From NCBI GenBank assembly GCA_010015745.1, contig ML978167.1:372001-436000 (forward strand): a DNA stretch of 64,000 nucleotides, in the 5' to 3' direction. This document shows positions 45,311 through 56,726 of the stretch, piece after piece (the first letter of the stretch is position 1; every line of letters starts with the position of its first letter). A program made the position numbers and the translations under genes. The notes under the pieces are model-generated. The model had not been told where the DNA came from and did not search any database. It saw only the letters and a program-made list of their open reading frames with translations. Source of the DNA: Setomelanomma holmii (Eukaryota; Ascomycota; Dothideomycetes; Pleosporales; Phaeosphaeriaceae).

Positions 45311-46047
45311 GATTCCCCTTCCGCCTGGCAGTGCGGCTCGACTGGACGATTTGTGCATACATATTTCGACGATATATAGCGCAGCTCCGGGATGAGCAGC
45401 TTCCTGCATTCTGCGCAGCTAGAGCAAGCCCGATGGCCGGAATCCGGCATCAAGAGCAGATTAAAGCGATGTTCCGGGCCTTCATCTCCTTTACATGGCA
45501 TAGAGGATATCTTGACATCCGCGGCTTATTGGCCAGGTGGCGGCGTACGGATTTGAAAGCACATTTTGAGCGCATTTACGGTCAGCGCAGAAACACCTGT
45601 ACCATAGGAGAGTTGGAGGGTTGATGTTCTTCAACAAGCTGAAGCGGACGAGGTACGCCTCAAGACAGGGTACGCAATCGATAACGATGATCCTAGCGCA
45701 CTTCTGACGGAGAACCCGCACATGCACATGCTCGTGATCCTCCGCTGAACTCATCTGTTTTGGGTCTTTCATACGGACTTCTTGGTCACTGTATGGGATC
45801 ATATGCAGTTTTGTAGAACAGTGCACAGTACTGACACGCGTCGTGCCCATCGTAGCTTCCTGTGTTTCGATGTCAGGAATGGATGGCAACGGCCGCCGCT
45901 ACGTCACACACCAGCGCGCGAACCAAGCCCTGCGCATACGACACACTGAGCCTCAAACACTAACACATAGCCACACATGAACAACCACGTCAAAACTCCA
46001 CCTCATACGACACATTTTCAAAGATTGCAGCAATTCACTGAATCGCG
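45311..46047. other. Intergenic gap, AAA ATPase promoter at right
   Basis: Besides the doubtful minus-strand frame, I see nothing firm. ACGCGT occurs near 45836, about 210 bp before ATG 46048. Confidence 0.4.
45491..45889 (-). CDS. Possible small hypothetical protein, 132 aa
   Basis: An ATG-started frame between mitoferrin and the AAA ATPase gene. It has several Cys pairs (KCARIIVIDCVPC, YRCFCADRKC) but no family I recognise, and no supporting splice or promoter signal. A plus-strand frame overlaps it at 45331-45624. It may be a chance frame in a 737-bp gap. Confidence 0.2.
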   Translation of the reverse strand: MPSIPDIETQEATMGTTRVSTVHCSTKLHMIPYSDQEVRMKDPKQMSSAEDHEHVHVRVLRQKCARIIVIDCVPCLEAYLVRFSLLKNINPPTLLWYRCFCADRKCAQNVLSNPYAATWPISRGCQDILYAM

Positions 46048-48586
46048 ATGCGAGCAAACACTACGCAGAAAGCCTACGACGAGGCTTTCCTAGCCTGCTC
46101 CACCGCTGTATACTTTGAGGGCCAGGTAATTCTTCAACGTCGAGCCTAGGCGGGCACGCAAACCATACTGATTCTGCTTATCGTAGAATAACGAGAAAGA
46201 GGCGTTGCGCTCGTGGAAGACTGCCCTCGATCACATCTACTACCATAACGCACGTCGGAACCCCACCAGCTACCGACCCACGTCCTCAACAGAGAAGGCA
46301 CTCTTCGAATCCTTGCGACAGCTAGAGTTACAATGTAAAGAGCGAGTCGACCTACTGGAAGCGCTGAAGAAAAGTCGTGAAGAGTCAAAAGAGAGCCTGG
46401 CCTCGTCCACGGAGGCGAACGCGCCAATGCCGCCTCCGCATGGCGTCCCTGTCACATTCGGAGAGACAGATGGCCCTTCCAGCTGGCTTGGAGGAGGCTC
46501 AATACCCCCGATGGAATACACAGACCTGTCAAGGCCGCCGCCCCTGCCACGCCGCCCTGTGATGGCTCCGCGAAAGAGCTCAGGTACTGGTTCCATACGG
46601 GAGAATGAGTTGGCCAAAACCATGAGCGCATCGACACTGTCTCCAGAGACGGCGGGGGAAAAGAAGTCGCGAACTCCGTCGCCTGAGAAGAAAGGTCGAA
46701 TGCTGCGAACGTTAAGGCCTGGCAGGGATGGCAAACCAGCCTCGAAGATGGCTAGCACACTGCGGTCACGACCCGAAGCCTCAAAGGCAGCTACTCAAGC
46801 CTGGGGCTACGGTGCTGCTTCGAACAATAGCAGACCCAGCCTGGGGTTGCCCAATCCATCTACAACTTCAGTGACTGCCTCAACCCGCTCGTCACTGGAG
46901 CGTCCTGCTACCGATAGGCCAAGTCTGCAGTCACCATACTTGGAGTCACCGCAACCACAACAATCCCAGGCGCCTTTCTACTTCAAGGCTGGCGAAGGCT
47001 CGTCCTCTACAGCATACGCAGTACCACCTCTTAGTGGTGGCACGAACTCAGAGCCAGGTAGAATTCCCACTATACAGAGAACAGCACCGCCGCCAGTCCC
47101 ACGGAAGTCAGTCGAGTTGGGCCGCATCTCTGGAGCTCAAGGAAATTCCACCGCTTTGCCGCCTCTGCCATCGATGCCATCTTATAGAAAGGAGTACCCC
47201 ACACCCACTCTGGACGCTCGTGCTGTAGCAGCCTCAGCAGCCGCACGATCATATAGCGATCATGACAATGACAAGTACGACTCACCGCAGGCTTCCAGGC
47301 CGACAAGGCGTACATTTGCGCAGTCATCCAATAACAATAACCGGTCGCGAAACACCCGAAGCCAGGGCACATCGGAGCCTATCGCTCTCACAGAGGACGA
47401 GGACGAGCGAAGACCTCGACCATCTACGACTAGAAAGGGTCGAGCACGAGGCGATTCGATACGGGCGGATCTCCCACCCACACCAACATCAGAGCCTGCA
47501 GATTCCGATGAGGAGGTTGAAGAGTCAGATGAGTGGAAGAAGCGCACAGAGGAGATCATGAAGAATCTTCCAAGGGGTGTTGATAAGCAAGCAGCACAAC
47601 AAATTCTTAATGAGATCGTCATACAGGGAGATGAAGTGCACTGGGATGATGTTGCTGGCCTAGAAATAGCCAAATCTGCATTGAAAGAGACGGTCGTCTA
47701 TCCGTTCTTGAGACCAGATCTGTTCATGGGCTTGCGGGAGCCTGCAAGAGGTATGCTATTGTTTGGACCACCTGGTACGGGCAAGACGATGCTGGCAAGA
47801 GCTGTCGCGACAGAGTCGAAGTCTACCTTCTTTGCCATTTCGGCCAGCAGCCTCACCTCGAAGTTTCTTGGCGAGTCTGAGAAGCTCGTTCGTGCATTGT
47901 TTCAGCTTGCGAAGATGCTTGCTCCCTCGATCATCTTCGTCGACGAGATCGACTCACTCTTGTCATCGCGCTCAGGGTCCGGCGAACACGAAGCAACGCG
48001 CCGCATCAAGACGGAGTTCCTGATTCAGTGGTCAGACCTGCAGAAGGCGGCTGCTGGGAGGGACATGAGCGACAAAGAGAAGGAGAAGGGTGATGCAACT
48101 CGAGTGCTTGTGCTTGCGGCGACTAATTTGCCATGGGCGATCGATGAGGCTGCCAGGCGCAGATTCGTCAGAAGACAGTATATTCCACTACCTGAAGATT
48201 GGGTGCGAAAAAAGCAGGTACAAACACTCTTGAGTCATCAGAAGCATGAGTTGACAGAGCGGGACATGGATCGACTGGTGCGGCTTACTGAAGGTATGTT
48301 ACTTCTCACAGAACCAACATGACTCATTCTTAATGCCTGAGTTACTCGTTCTGACAACATGACAGGGTTCTCTGGGTCTGATATTACTGCGCTTGCGAAG
48401 GATGCTGCGATGGGGCCATTGCGTTCGCTGGGCGAGAAGCTCTTGTCTATGACGATGGACCAGATACGGCCGATACAATTTCAGGATTTTCAAGCCAGCT
48501 TAACGACCATCAGGCCTTCAGTCAGTAGGGAGGGACTGAAGCAATTTGAGGATTGGTCACGGGAGTTTGGCGAGCGGGGAGGTTGA
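46048..48586 (+). CDS. AAA ATPase of the spastin/katanin/Sap1 group
   Basis: Exons 46048-46125, 46187-48293 and 48366-48586, 801 aa. The N-terminal helices (AYDEAFLACSTAVYFEGQ, SWKTALDHIYYHNA) look like a MIT-type domain. A long Ser/Pro/Arg-rich disordered region follows. The meiotic-clade AAA domain begins at VHWDDVAGLEIAKSALKETV, with Walker A GPPGTGKT at 553-560, Walker B IIFVDEID around 608-615, and arginine-finger segment RRRFVRRQYIPLPE. The C-terminal exon carries the helical Vps4-type end (FSGSDITALAKDAAMGPLR, DFQASLTTIRPSVSREGLKQFEDW). Yeast Sap1/Yta6 and spastin are relatives; roles in microtubule or membrane remodelling are inferred from the family. Confidence 0.9.
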
Positions 48587-48845
48587 AGCAGAAGAATCGA
48601 GCTTGGCGACCTATGCAGTATTGCACTGCGAGATCCCGTCAATTAAGCACACACTTCACCTTGTACTTCATTCTCATGTCTGATTATCTATTGTTTCATA
48701 CAGCCCAACTAGTCTGCACTTTCCTATCTATTTGGGTGGTTCCTTCCTCATCGAGATGCTGGAAGCACTAGCGTCATTCGACCTTCTCACCATCAGACTT
48801 CCGAAGTACACTCCTTCAACCTCACCTGAGCATTCACGAGACGAG

Positions 48846-49698
48846 ATGGCGCCGCGAAAGAAGGAGGAGAAGGCTTCCGCCAACGAAGCTGCAGACATGG
48901 TGCTGCACTACCTGCGTAAGTCGCTCGCCTTCACGCGTGCTAGCCTGGCAAGCATCACTCACTTGACACTGATCATTCCAGGCAAGCAGAACCGGCCATA
49001 CTCAGCGCTCGAGGTGTCTGCAAATCTGCATAACAAGGTCACCAAAGGTTCGCTTACCGAGTGCTCACTTGCGCATGGAACACTGATCGAGAGGCAGCGG
49101 CTGCAGCAAAGGTCCTCAAGGACCTGCACGAGCAGAAGGCGATCGAAGGTCGGCCAGCTGGTGAGTCGTGAAGATCTTGCTTCCATCCGACTACACTGAC
49201 TTTTCCTAGGCAAGCAGATCGTCTACCACGCCATTCAGGTATTTCTTCCCTGCATCTATACTCCTCACCACTAGTCACTAACACACCACGGAGGACCCTT
49301 CCGCTTCATGCACAACCGAACAACTCGCCGCCCTTGACACCCACATCACCGACCTACGCAACCAGGCCACGCACCTCCTCGCCACCTCCAAAATCCTCCG
49401 CAGCACCCTCTCTTCCCTCAACAGCGAGCTCAGCACCACAGACCTCTTCGCCAACGTGGCTGCACTCGAGTCCGAGAAGGCGGAAATAATGGCGCGTCTG
49501 GAGAGCTTGAAGCTAGGCAAGGCGCAGAAGGTGACGATAGAGCAGAGAGAAGAGGTCGAGCGCGAATGGAAGAAGTGTGGTAGGACGGCGCGGATGAGGG
49601 AGATGGTTGCGAGGGAATGTTGGAGGTTTGTGGAGGATCAGGTGCAGGATCAGGAGAGGGCGGCGGAGCTGAGGGAGAGTCTGGGGCTGGACGATTGA
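48846..49698 (+). CDS. HOP2: HOP2 homologous-pairing protein (TBPIP family)
   Basis: Five exons: 48846-48915, 48982-49047, 49092-49160, 49210-49238 and 49294-49698, 212 aa. Exon 4 is only 29 nt. The N-terminal winged helix reads NEAADMVLHYLRK, QNRPYSALEVSANLHNKVTK, AAAAKVLKDLHEQKAIEG and GKQIVYHAIQ. A coiled coil follows (LAALDTHITDLRNQATHLL onward, about 88-150) and a basic helical C-terminus (WKKCGRTARMREMVARECWRF). With Mnd1, HOP2 helps Dmc1/Rad51 pair homologous chromosomes in meiosis. Its presence fits a sexual or cryptically sexual fungus. It ends about 325 bp from convergent ATG22. Confidence 0.93.
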
Positions 49699-50022
49699 GG
49701 GAGTCGGGATGAGGAGGATGGAGGGAGAATGCATGAGGTGAGATGTCAAGACGATTTATGGAAAGACGAAAGACAGACGGGTGTCATGTGAGCGAAGCAT
49801 GAAGGTGAAAGTTGAGAGGAATGCACTGCCTTATCGAAGCACGAATGAATCCCAGTACAACCATGGTATCTCAAAATTCAATACGAAGTCAACAATGCTC
49901 CCTTCGCCATGCCGATGTAACCAAAGGAAGAAAGGACCACCACATTCAGACAGCCAAACCACAGGACGCCCCGTATGCAAATGACTATGCGAATGCAACG
50001 CTTCAACATGCAAGGCCGCTCA
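49699..50022. other. Convergent intergenic, HOP2 and ATG22 3' ends
   Basis: 324 bp; no feature seen. Confidence 0.5.
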
Positions 50023-52277
50023 TCACGAACGCTGATACGACGCAGGACCATCCAGATCATCCCTGACGTCTTGCGAAAGATTACTATCGTCATCTTCGAC
50101 ATAAGCTTCATCTCTCTGTCTGGCAAGCTCCGCCAGCTTCTTCGCCAGAGCGTCGCCCTCGGCGCGTCCCCTCTCCACATCAACGAGCATCATGATCGGA
50201 AATGGAAGGCCAATAAGAACGGCCAGAAACCAGAAAGCCTGAGGTGCTGTTAGTCCACGGACCGCAGAACGCAGGGTGTAGCTATCTCGACTTACTGGTC
50301 TGATCTCCCCAAACCGATCCGTAATTGCGCCCACAATCGCTGGTCCGAAGATACTACTTCCCTTATCCGTGATTGCATACAGTGCATAGAATTGCGCTTC
50401 GTACCCTCTCGGAATCAATTCACCAAACAGACTTCGACAGTACGAGCTCAGACCACCAAGCACGAATCCATACACGGCGCCGAGTGGGTACATTTCCCAT
50501 TGCTGCTGGAGACCCAGATAGCCTAGACGCTGGACAGCAGGGACATACCCGAGTAAGCCATACAGCGGGATGAGTTCGAAGAGGAAGATGCAGCATAGTA
50601 TTGTGCGCGTGGGTGAGAGATTGAAGAGCTTGGATATGCGTGACCAAGTGAATGCACCAAGCACACCAGAGAAGGTTGCTATGACGTTGATGAGAGCAAG
50701 CATCGCATATCCCATTCCGAGCGTTGTCTTAGCGAACAAGACTGCGGTGCCTGACACGGTGGCGATGCTATCTGACAGTAGGAACCAGGCTGCGAGGAAG
50801 AGGAGGACGTCCTTGAGCAAGCGCGCGTGGGTCGCTGTTCGCGCGAGCGATTTCCAGCTATACGTAAAGTACGTCAGTGCGGTGCGGAAGTTGCTCGTTT
50901 GGGCGGGGAGGTGTAGCGGAGGACCGGGACGAGGACGTAGCCAGCGTGCGGTTGGGATCGTGAAGATGAACCACCACAGGCCTATGGTGAAGAGTACGAG
51001 GCGGAGACCGAAATTCGAGGACTGGAATATAATCACGATGAAGATGCCGAGTGTTTGCACGACAAGTGCAGCGATGTAGCCTATGCCTATGCCATACGAT
51101 GAAAATTTGGTGGACAGTGCAAGTTCTTGGGAAGGTGCGGCGCGGGTCTTTACGCGGGGGCTCGTCATATCTGCTACTAACGGATTTCGAGGCAGGAGCG
51201 CCGTAGAGGCGTCTACCACCTCGGTGAGAAGGCTTTCATTGCGCGACAGGTGATTTGCATAGTGTGCTTCATGGGCAATGCGCTCCTGGGTAGGTGTCTC
51301 CTGGTCGTCCTCTTCATCTACGAACGACTCGTCCGTGTCGCTAGAGTCTGGGTATCGTACTGTTGGGTGGAAGCGAACGAGGAGTGGCAGGAAGCTGTTC
51401 AGCAGTACGAAGCTTGCGCCAAAGCAGGTGTTCGAGATGATGGCCAGAACTGCGGCTAGTATGTAGACTTTTGGCACGACAGGTAGAAACAACATAGTCG
51501 CTATGCTCCCAATGAATGCGAACCACAGGAGGAATGTTTTCCTGAATCTACCATGATCTGCTGCGCCGCTCATGCTGATGATCAACAAAGCTTGTATCAA
51601 GACTGAGATGCTAAAGGTGTACATGGCGAAGCTGGCCGTGTTGATCTCGACGCCGAGGATGTGCACGACACATTGTCCTTTCTCGGGATCTGGTCGCAGA
51701 AGCGCATCGAAAGCGCTGGTGGAGAATGAAGGTACACCAGTCGGACGGGTCGCTTTGCATGGCGTGCTGCGGTCGGAGAGTAGGACGCCATTTTCGCGGG
51801 CGAGCTGTTCGAGGGTGACGGGAATGAACGAACCGATACCGCATACGACGAAGACCTGGATCGTGTCAGCTAAAGCATGGATGTGGGGAGCTATGGTAGT
51901 GCTGTGGACCCTGATGATGCTTGCCGCGGCAGGCGAATGCATACAGAAGATCAACGCAAATGCTTTCAGAGACTCTCTGGCGGGAAGAGTAAGTGTAGAC
52001 AGATAGGAAAGGACCTTACCTCCGCAGCCCAGCCATACATGTAGAAGCCGGATAGCTCTCTGTCGCTGGTTAACCTGGTATCCTCATTTTCGTACGTCGC
52101 GGGAAAGTCGACGGTGGACTCCATGTCGTAGCTTGGATCGGATGCACTCTGCTCATCGTCTGCCTCGTTGGACCGCGAGGACAAAGGCACAGACAGCTTC
52201 GAGTGTGTTGAGTCGTCTCTTGAGAGCTGCGGACGGTACGGTGGAATGTCGCCTGGCTCAGGTGCCCTAGGCGTCAT
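50023..52277 (-). CDS. ATG22: ATG22, vacuolar amino acid effluxer
   Basis: Exons 52277-52020, 51855-50296 and 50238-50023, 677 aa. The Atg22 landmarks are ELSGFYMYGWAAE/VFVVCGIGSFIPVTLEQLAR, CVVHILGVEINTASFAMYTFSISV, ASFVLLNSFLPLLVR, FAKTTLGMGYAMLALI, GLSSYCRSLFGELIPRGYEAQFYALYAITDKGSS and GPAIVGAITDRFGEIRP. It has about 12 membrane helices, a long acidic cytosolic N-terminus and a loop rich in Asp/Glu. Atg22 releases amino acids from the vacuole after autophagic breakdown. It is divergent from MED14. Confidence 0.95.
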
Positions 52278-53384
52278 AGGGAAGCTGACTGGCGGCTATT
52301 TGCATTACGGCCGCAAGTGAGACATGATGGCAGCAGCAGACGCGAAGAATGTAACTGCGAGGGCGAGGCTGGCAGCTCCGGGAAAGGGACTCTGGGGACG
52401 GCGGCACGGGCGGGCAGCAAAAGTGGAGAGTGCATTGGGGGTTCGGCGATCCATGGATGGTGTGTGCAGGGTGAACGTCTGATAGAAGTCTAGTCGCCAG
52501 TGAGCCCAACAGGCTTGCTGCAGCATTCGCGGGCGCCAGAGATCATCGACGCTGCCGCGTTGGGAAGAGTAACCGGCGGCTTGTGAATTCACTTGCATAA
52601 GGGTCTGCGGGATACTATCTACGATAATATTGCAAGAGGGGACTGGCATTCTTCTTCAAGGTTACTACCCACAGACACGCCGAAGAAGACTGCTTGCATG
52701 CGCCGAAAATGAGGGTTTCGGCATGGCGACAAGCAGACTCGGGTGTTTTGGCGCGTATTTGATGGCGATGCAGGGCATCAGGGTTGTGCAGGGATGTGTT
52801 CTGGCGCTCATGAATCGCCTGCGTCAGACTTGCTTGGCATATCACGTGCGCAGTCTCCACGCTTCGGTCGCGCCTGCAGCGCACCCATTCTTCGACCTGT
52901 CTGACAACACCACTACCACACCCGCCATCGTGCGTATCACTCTCACCATTCCCAAGCGACTGCGACCGCCGCCGTCGCGCGACCGTTGCCACAGCACAAC
53001 CGCGCACCCTCTCGACATGCGATAATCGATCGCCGCCTTTCTTTCATCCGCTGCTTTCGACTACGGCTCTTTCACCTTCCGCTGCGCCCTCCTTCGATTC
53101 ACGTCACTCGCTCCTCCCAGAATCTTAGTAATCCCATAGTCATACGCGGTTGCACCTACAGTGCCTACCCACAAGGCCAGCTCAACCAACCGTGCCGAGG
53201 CCGCTCTCAACCACGAAGTCAACGCGCGCAACCGTCGTGATACCTGCGTCAACCACATTTGCACCAGCGCCGTTCGACCCTTACCTGCGAAAAGCGCACT
53301 GGCTATTCGACGTCTACAGGGTCATAGCTCTTACGGAAGGGCAGCGGCGAGTGCGCCGGCGGGCTGCAGACAGGGGGTCGGACT
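52278..53384. other. Divergent intergenic, ATG22 promoter and MED14 leader
   Basis: 1.1 kb. Frames at 52630-53025 and 53150-53467 are Ser/Pro/Arg-rich without domains; several ATGs precede MED14, so upstream ORFs may lie in its leader. No gene called. Confidence 0.45.
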
Positions 53385-56300
53385 ATGCCAGGCATTCTCA
53401 CCATGAATCACGATTCTGGCGTAGCTTCGGGATCAAGAGATGGAGAGAACAAGAAGCGCAACTTTGAGGGCAAGCTGATCAACGGCGAGCGAAAAGATGC
53501 ACCAGGCACACCTGGGCTCAATGGCGGACCGTCAAAGGGATCCAGCAGCGCACCGCCCGTGTCAGGACCTTCTGGCCCTTTTCCCGAGCAGTTCTCAGAG
53601 CTGCCTCCCGAGATTGCGCATATCTCAAGCGAAGCCTACCACCCGCTCTCGACGCTGCTCCTACGGATATCGCAAGAGACGTACAATGAATTATCCGAGA
53701 CCCTCGGCAACATGGCCGAAATGCAGCCCGTGCAACAAGCGAATGGCATTTTGCCGAAAGGTGCAGGACACAGCGGCGGCGCCGACAATTCAGAGTTGAA
53801 CAGACGGAAAAAGCTACTGCTCATGAGGTTCGCGCAAGACAATAGAGCGAAATTCATAAAGCTGCTAGTTCTCACAGAATGGGGAAAGAAGGCGTCCAAG
53901 GACGTCACGAAGCTCATTGATCTGTTTGCGTGGGCGAAGGAGCAAAGCGACCACATGGATTTCGTGGATGTGCAAATCGAGCGGATCAAACTATACTCGA
54001 GTGCTGCCGGAGAACGCAACCCCGATATCAGGACTGCGCTGGAAGTCTTGTCGACTGCGAAAGCGCCTTGGATGCCAACGCTTGGTTACATACCTCCAGA
54101 ACCCATCTCTTCGGAACAAGGCCTAAAGATACTTCGTTACATGAACACCTCGCTTTCGATACGGCTGAACGTCCACGAAACCCTTCCTAGACGCCTGCGT
54201 AATTGGCGTGTAGAATCTGGACGGGCGACATTTGTCATTGAGAACGAGCTGGAATTCGACGTGGTCTCTTTTGTCGAGGATACCTCTGAACAATGGTGGT
54301 TTCTGGATCTCCGGTTATTGTTCTCCCCAGCGCCTACGATGAAGATAGGCAGTCATTTCTATAACAACATCAAGGCACAGGCTGACTTCCATTTGAAGGA
54401 GAAAGGCCTCACGGGCCTGTACGACTTCCTTTTCAGCTTCATCCTCACGCACAAGATTGCTGTATTGCGATCACAAGCCCTTGCTCTCGCTAATTCTGGT
54501 TGGGCGGGTTCCCTGAAAGTCGAGAAAGTGCATCGTGAGCTGGTAGTCTCTTATTGGACTGAAAGACCTGGGAAGAAGAGCTGGATAGAAATTGGCGTTT
54601 CAAACAACAAACCGCACAACTGCAAAACCTCGTGGCGTGGACCGCCCCTTCCTTCTCTGACGGCGCGCTGGTTTCGGCAAGGGTTACACGTGACAGATGT
54701 CAAGCTTGATATCGATTGGCACAACCTCTCATTCGAGCGGATCATCAAACGCGTCATTGCGCAACACATCAACAGTATCCTGCAGGTAACGCGGGAGAAC
54801 TTCGACTCCCAGATCTCCATACAAACAAAACTGTCCGAGTCAGTTCCGGCCGACTGCCATCTTCATGCGACCCTAGGAACCGACAACAACTCAGCCTCTC
54901 TGTTCCTAGAACCTGTGACCGGCAACTATATCGTGACACCTGCTTCTGCGCCCTCGGTAAGAGCAGAGTTCGTATTCAACCAAGGCAGACAGCCCAGCAA
55001 GATTGCGTTTGTGTTGACACAACTTCTGGCTCAAACACTTCGCGACCTTGTCCACAAGATTGCACAACAACTTGGCTGGCACGCAGTTACCAAGCAATCC
55101 TTGCACATGGATATCGTGAAGGCTGCCGTCAAGCTAGACATCATCCAATATGCATTGTTCTCCCCACGGGGCTGGTCGACAAGATGGGCGCTGGCAGCAA
55201 TCGTGGATGCTTCTGGAATCACGTGGTGGATACTGGAAGTTGGAGGCACCGGCTCAGTCGTTCATTACGCTGAGCAGATCAAGATGAGCCGACCCGATGG
55301 CAGTTCACCCGCCATTGAGCGCCGTACACTTGCTAGCCTCGAGCGAGTCGCCGTACAACTGCTGTCTACCCGTGTTACTACCCGCAAGCTTGAAAGGGAC
55401 AAGAAGCAATTCAAGCTGCAATACGAAATGGGACAAGCAACTACTGCGACTGAGACGCAACGCATTTGTCGAGGCTGGGCACTTTACCTGCATACTTCCG
55501 ACCTTCTCACAATGGCATCTGGAGAGCAGTCGTGGCTCGAGCCCAATCTCGCCATTATATGCCAAGGGCTTCGGCCAGAGGGTCGCAGTGTTTGGCACAT
55601 CGCCTCTGGAAAGATGGTCAAGAGTGCCGCCGCTGACATGCAGCGACTAATGGCTGCTTCACCACAGAATGGATTCAAATTCGCAGAGGACGGCACTTTC
55701 AGGATTTTACTATCTACTCCATTTGGATCAGATATACTTGGTGAACTTCGAGCACGTCTTCGCGACGTCAACCGTCTACGTTCATTTGCGACCACACTGC
55801 AGAAGCGCCAAATGCGCCTTGGCTCATCGTCGCTTCAACGTATTCAGTTCCAGTACGGTCCGTCGCCTAACGTCGCAGCCGTCAACTTTGGTGCTGGGAA
55901 AGAGGTTACAATCGAGACGTCGCCCAATAATGTACACCATCGTGTGCTTAACCTGCTCACGGAGATTGCGAATGAGCGCACACCGGCCCTCCCTGCCCTT
56001 TTCTCTGGCGATTCGAATGGCCTTGATCGTTTCTGCACCACACTCGTCATTACACGACCACTGATGACCGCACTCAATATCCTGGACAAGAATTATGCTA
56101 ATACCAATTCGCGCAATCCGGCTATTCATGTCCACTCCTTGTTCAAATACCGCCTCACTTACGAGAATCCCGTGTGCACTTTTGACGTCCGAGCGCAACC
56201 CAAAGACGACAAGGTCTACTGGGCCATAGAGGACAACATGAAGAAGCACTCTCCAGATATGCGACCAACTCCAGAGCGGAGCACGACACACCGGAGACTG

Positions 56301-56726
56301 GACAATCTACAGGCTCAATTGAAGGAACTGTATGCTAGTAAATGCGAGCGTTGGTTTGGCACGCGAAGTGGCCTGGTCGCTGAGATTGATGGCGTGGGCG
56401 AAGCTTTGCACAAGCTCAACGAGTGCGTGATATCATGCTTCATGGAAGGTGGCTATAAGGCGCCTCCTCCACTCGATCCACCACCAGCACCGCCTCAACA
56501 ACAAATCAACGTGCAGCAACAAGCGAATCAACAGAAGATGCAGCAGCAACAAGCCAGACAGCAACAACAAGCGAACCAGAATCAGCAGGGCCAGCGTAGA
56601 CCAAGCCAGCAGAACCAAAATCGCCAAGGCCAAGGGCAGATGCCGAATGGACGGCAACAACAGCCTCAGCAGGGTAGGCAGAACAGGCCTGGCGGAAGCC
56701 GGCAGGACATAATCGAGATTGACTAG
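53385..56726 (+). CDS. MED14: Mediator complex subunit 14 (Rgr1)
   Basis: Single exon, 1113 aa. The conserved MED14 N-terminal domain starts near residue 65 (FSELPPEIAHISSEAYHPLS, RFAQDNRAKFIKLLVLTEWGKKA, IDLFAWAKEQ, DVQIERIKLYSSAAGERNPDI). The long middle part has segments such as LRRLRNWRVESGRATFVIENELEFDVVS. The C-terminus is Pro- and Gln-rich (QQQ runs, about 1030-1110). MED14 is the backbone joining the Mediator head, middle and tail, needed for RNA polymerase II transcription. Of two nearby ATGs (53385 and 53403) I took the first; the second would only remove six residues. Confidence 0.96.
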   Translation: MPGILTMNHDSGVASGSRDGENKKRNFEGKLINGERKDAPGTPGLNGGPSKGSSSAPPVSGPSGPFPEQFSELPPEIAHISSEAYHPLSTLLLRISQETYNELSETLGNMAEMQPVQQANGILPKGAGHSGGADNSELNRRKKLLLMRFAQDNRAKFIKLLVLTEWGKKASKDVTKLIDLFAWAKEQSDHMDFVDVQIERIKLYSSAAGERNPDIRTALEVLSTAKAPWMPTLGYIPPEPISSEQGLKILRYMNTSLSIRLNVHETLPRRLRNWRVESGRATFVIENELEFDVVSFVEDTSEQWWFLDLRLLFSPAPTMKIGSHFYNNIKAQADFHLKEKGLTGLYDFLFSFILTHKIAVLRSQALALANSGWAGSLKVEKVHRELVVSYWTERPGKKSWIEIGVSNNKPHNCKTSWRGPPLPSLTARWFRQGLHVTDVKLDIDWHNLSFERIIKRVIAQHINSILQVTRENFDSQISIQTKLSESVPADCHLHATLGTDNNSASLFLEPVTGNYIVTPASAPSVRAEFVFNQGRQPSKIAFVLTQLLAQTLRDLVHKIAQQLGWHAVTKQSLHMDIVKAAVKLDIIQYALFSPRGWSTRWALAAIVDASGITWWILEVGGTGSVVHYAEQIKMSRPDGSSPAIERRTLASLERVAVQLLSTRVTTRKLERDKKQFKLQYEMGQATTATETQRICRGWALYLHTSDLLTMASGEQSWLEPNLAIICQGLRPEGRSVWHIASGKMVKSAAADMQRLMAASPQNGFKFAEDGTFRILLSTPFGSDILGELRARLRDVNRLRSFATTLQKRQMRLGSSSLQRIQFQYGPSPNVAAVNFGAGKEVTIETSPNNVHHRVLNLLTEIANERTPALPALFSGDSNGLDRFCTTLVITRPLMTALNILDKNYANTNSRNPAIHVHSLFKYRLTYENPVCTFDVRAQPKDDKVYWAIEDNMKKHSPDMRPTPERSTTHRRLDNLQAQLKELYASKCERWFGTRSGLVAEIDGVGEALHKLNECVISCFMEGGYKAPPPLDPPPAPPQQQINVQQQANQQKMQQQQARQQQQANQNQQGQRRPSQQNQNRQGQGQMPNGRQQQPQQGRQNRPGGSRQDIIEID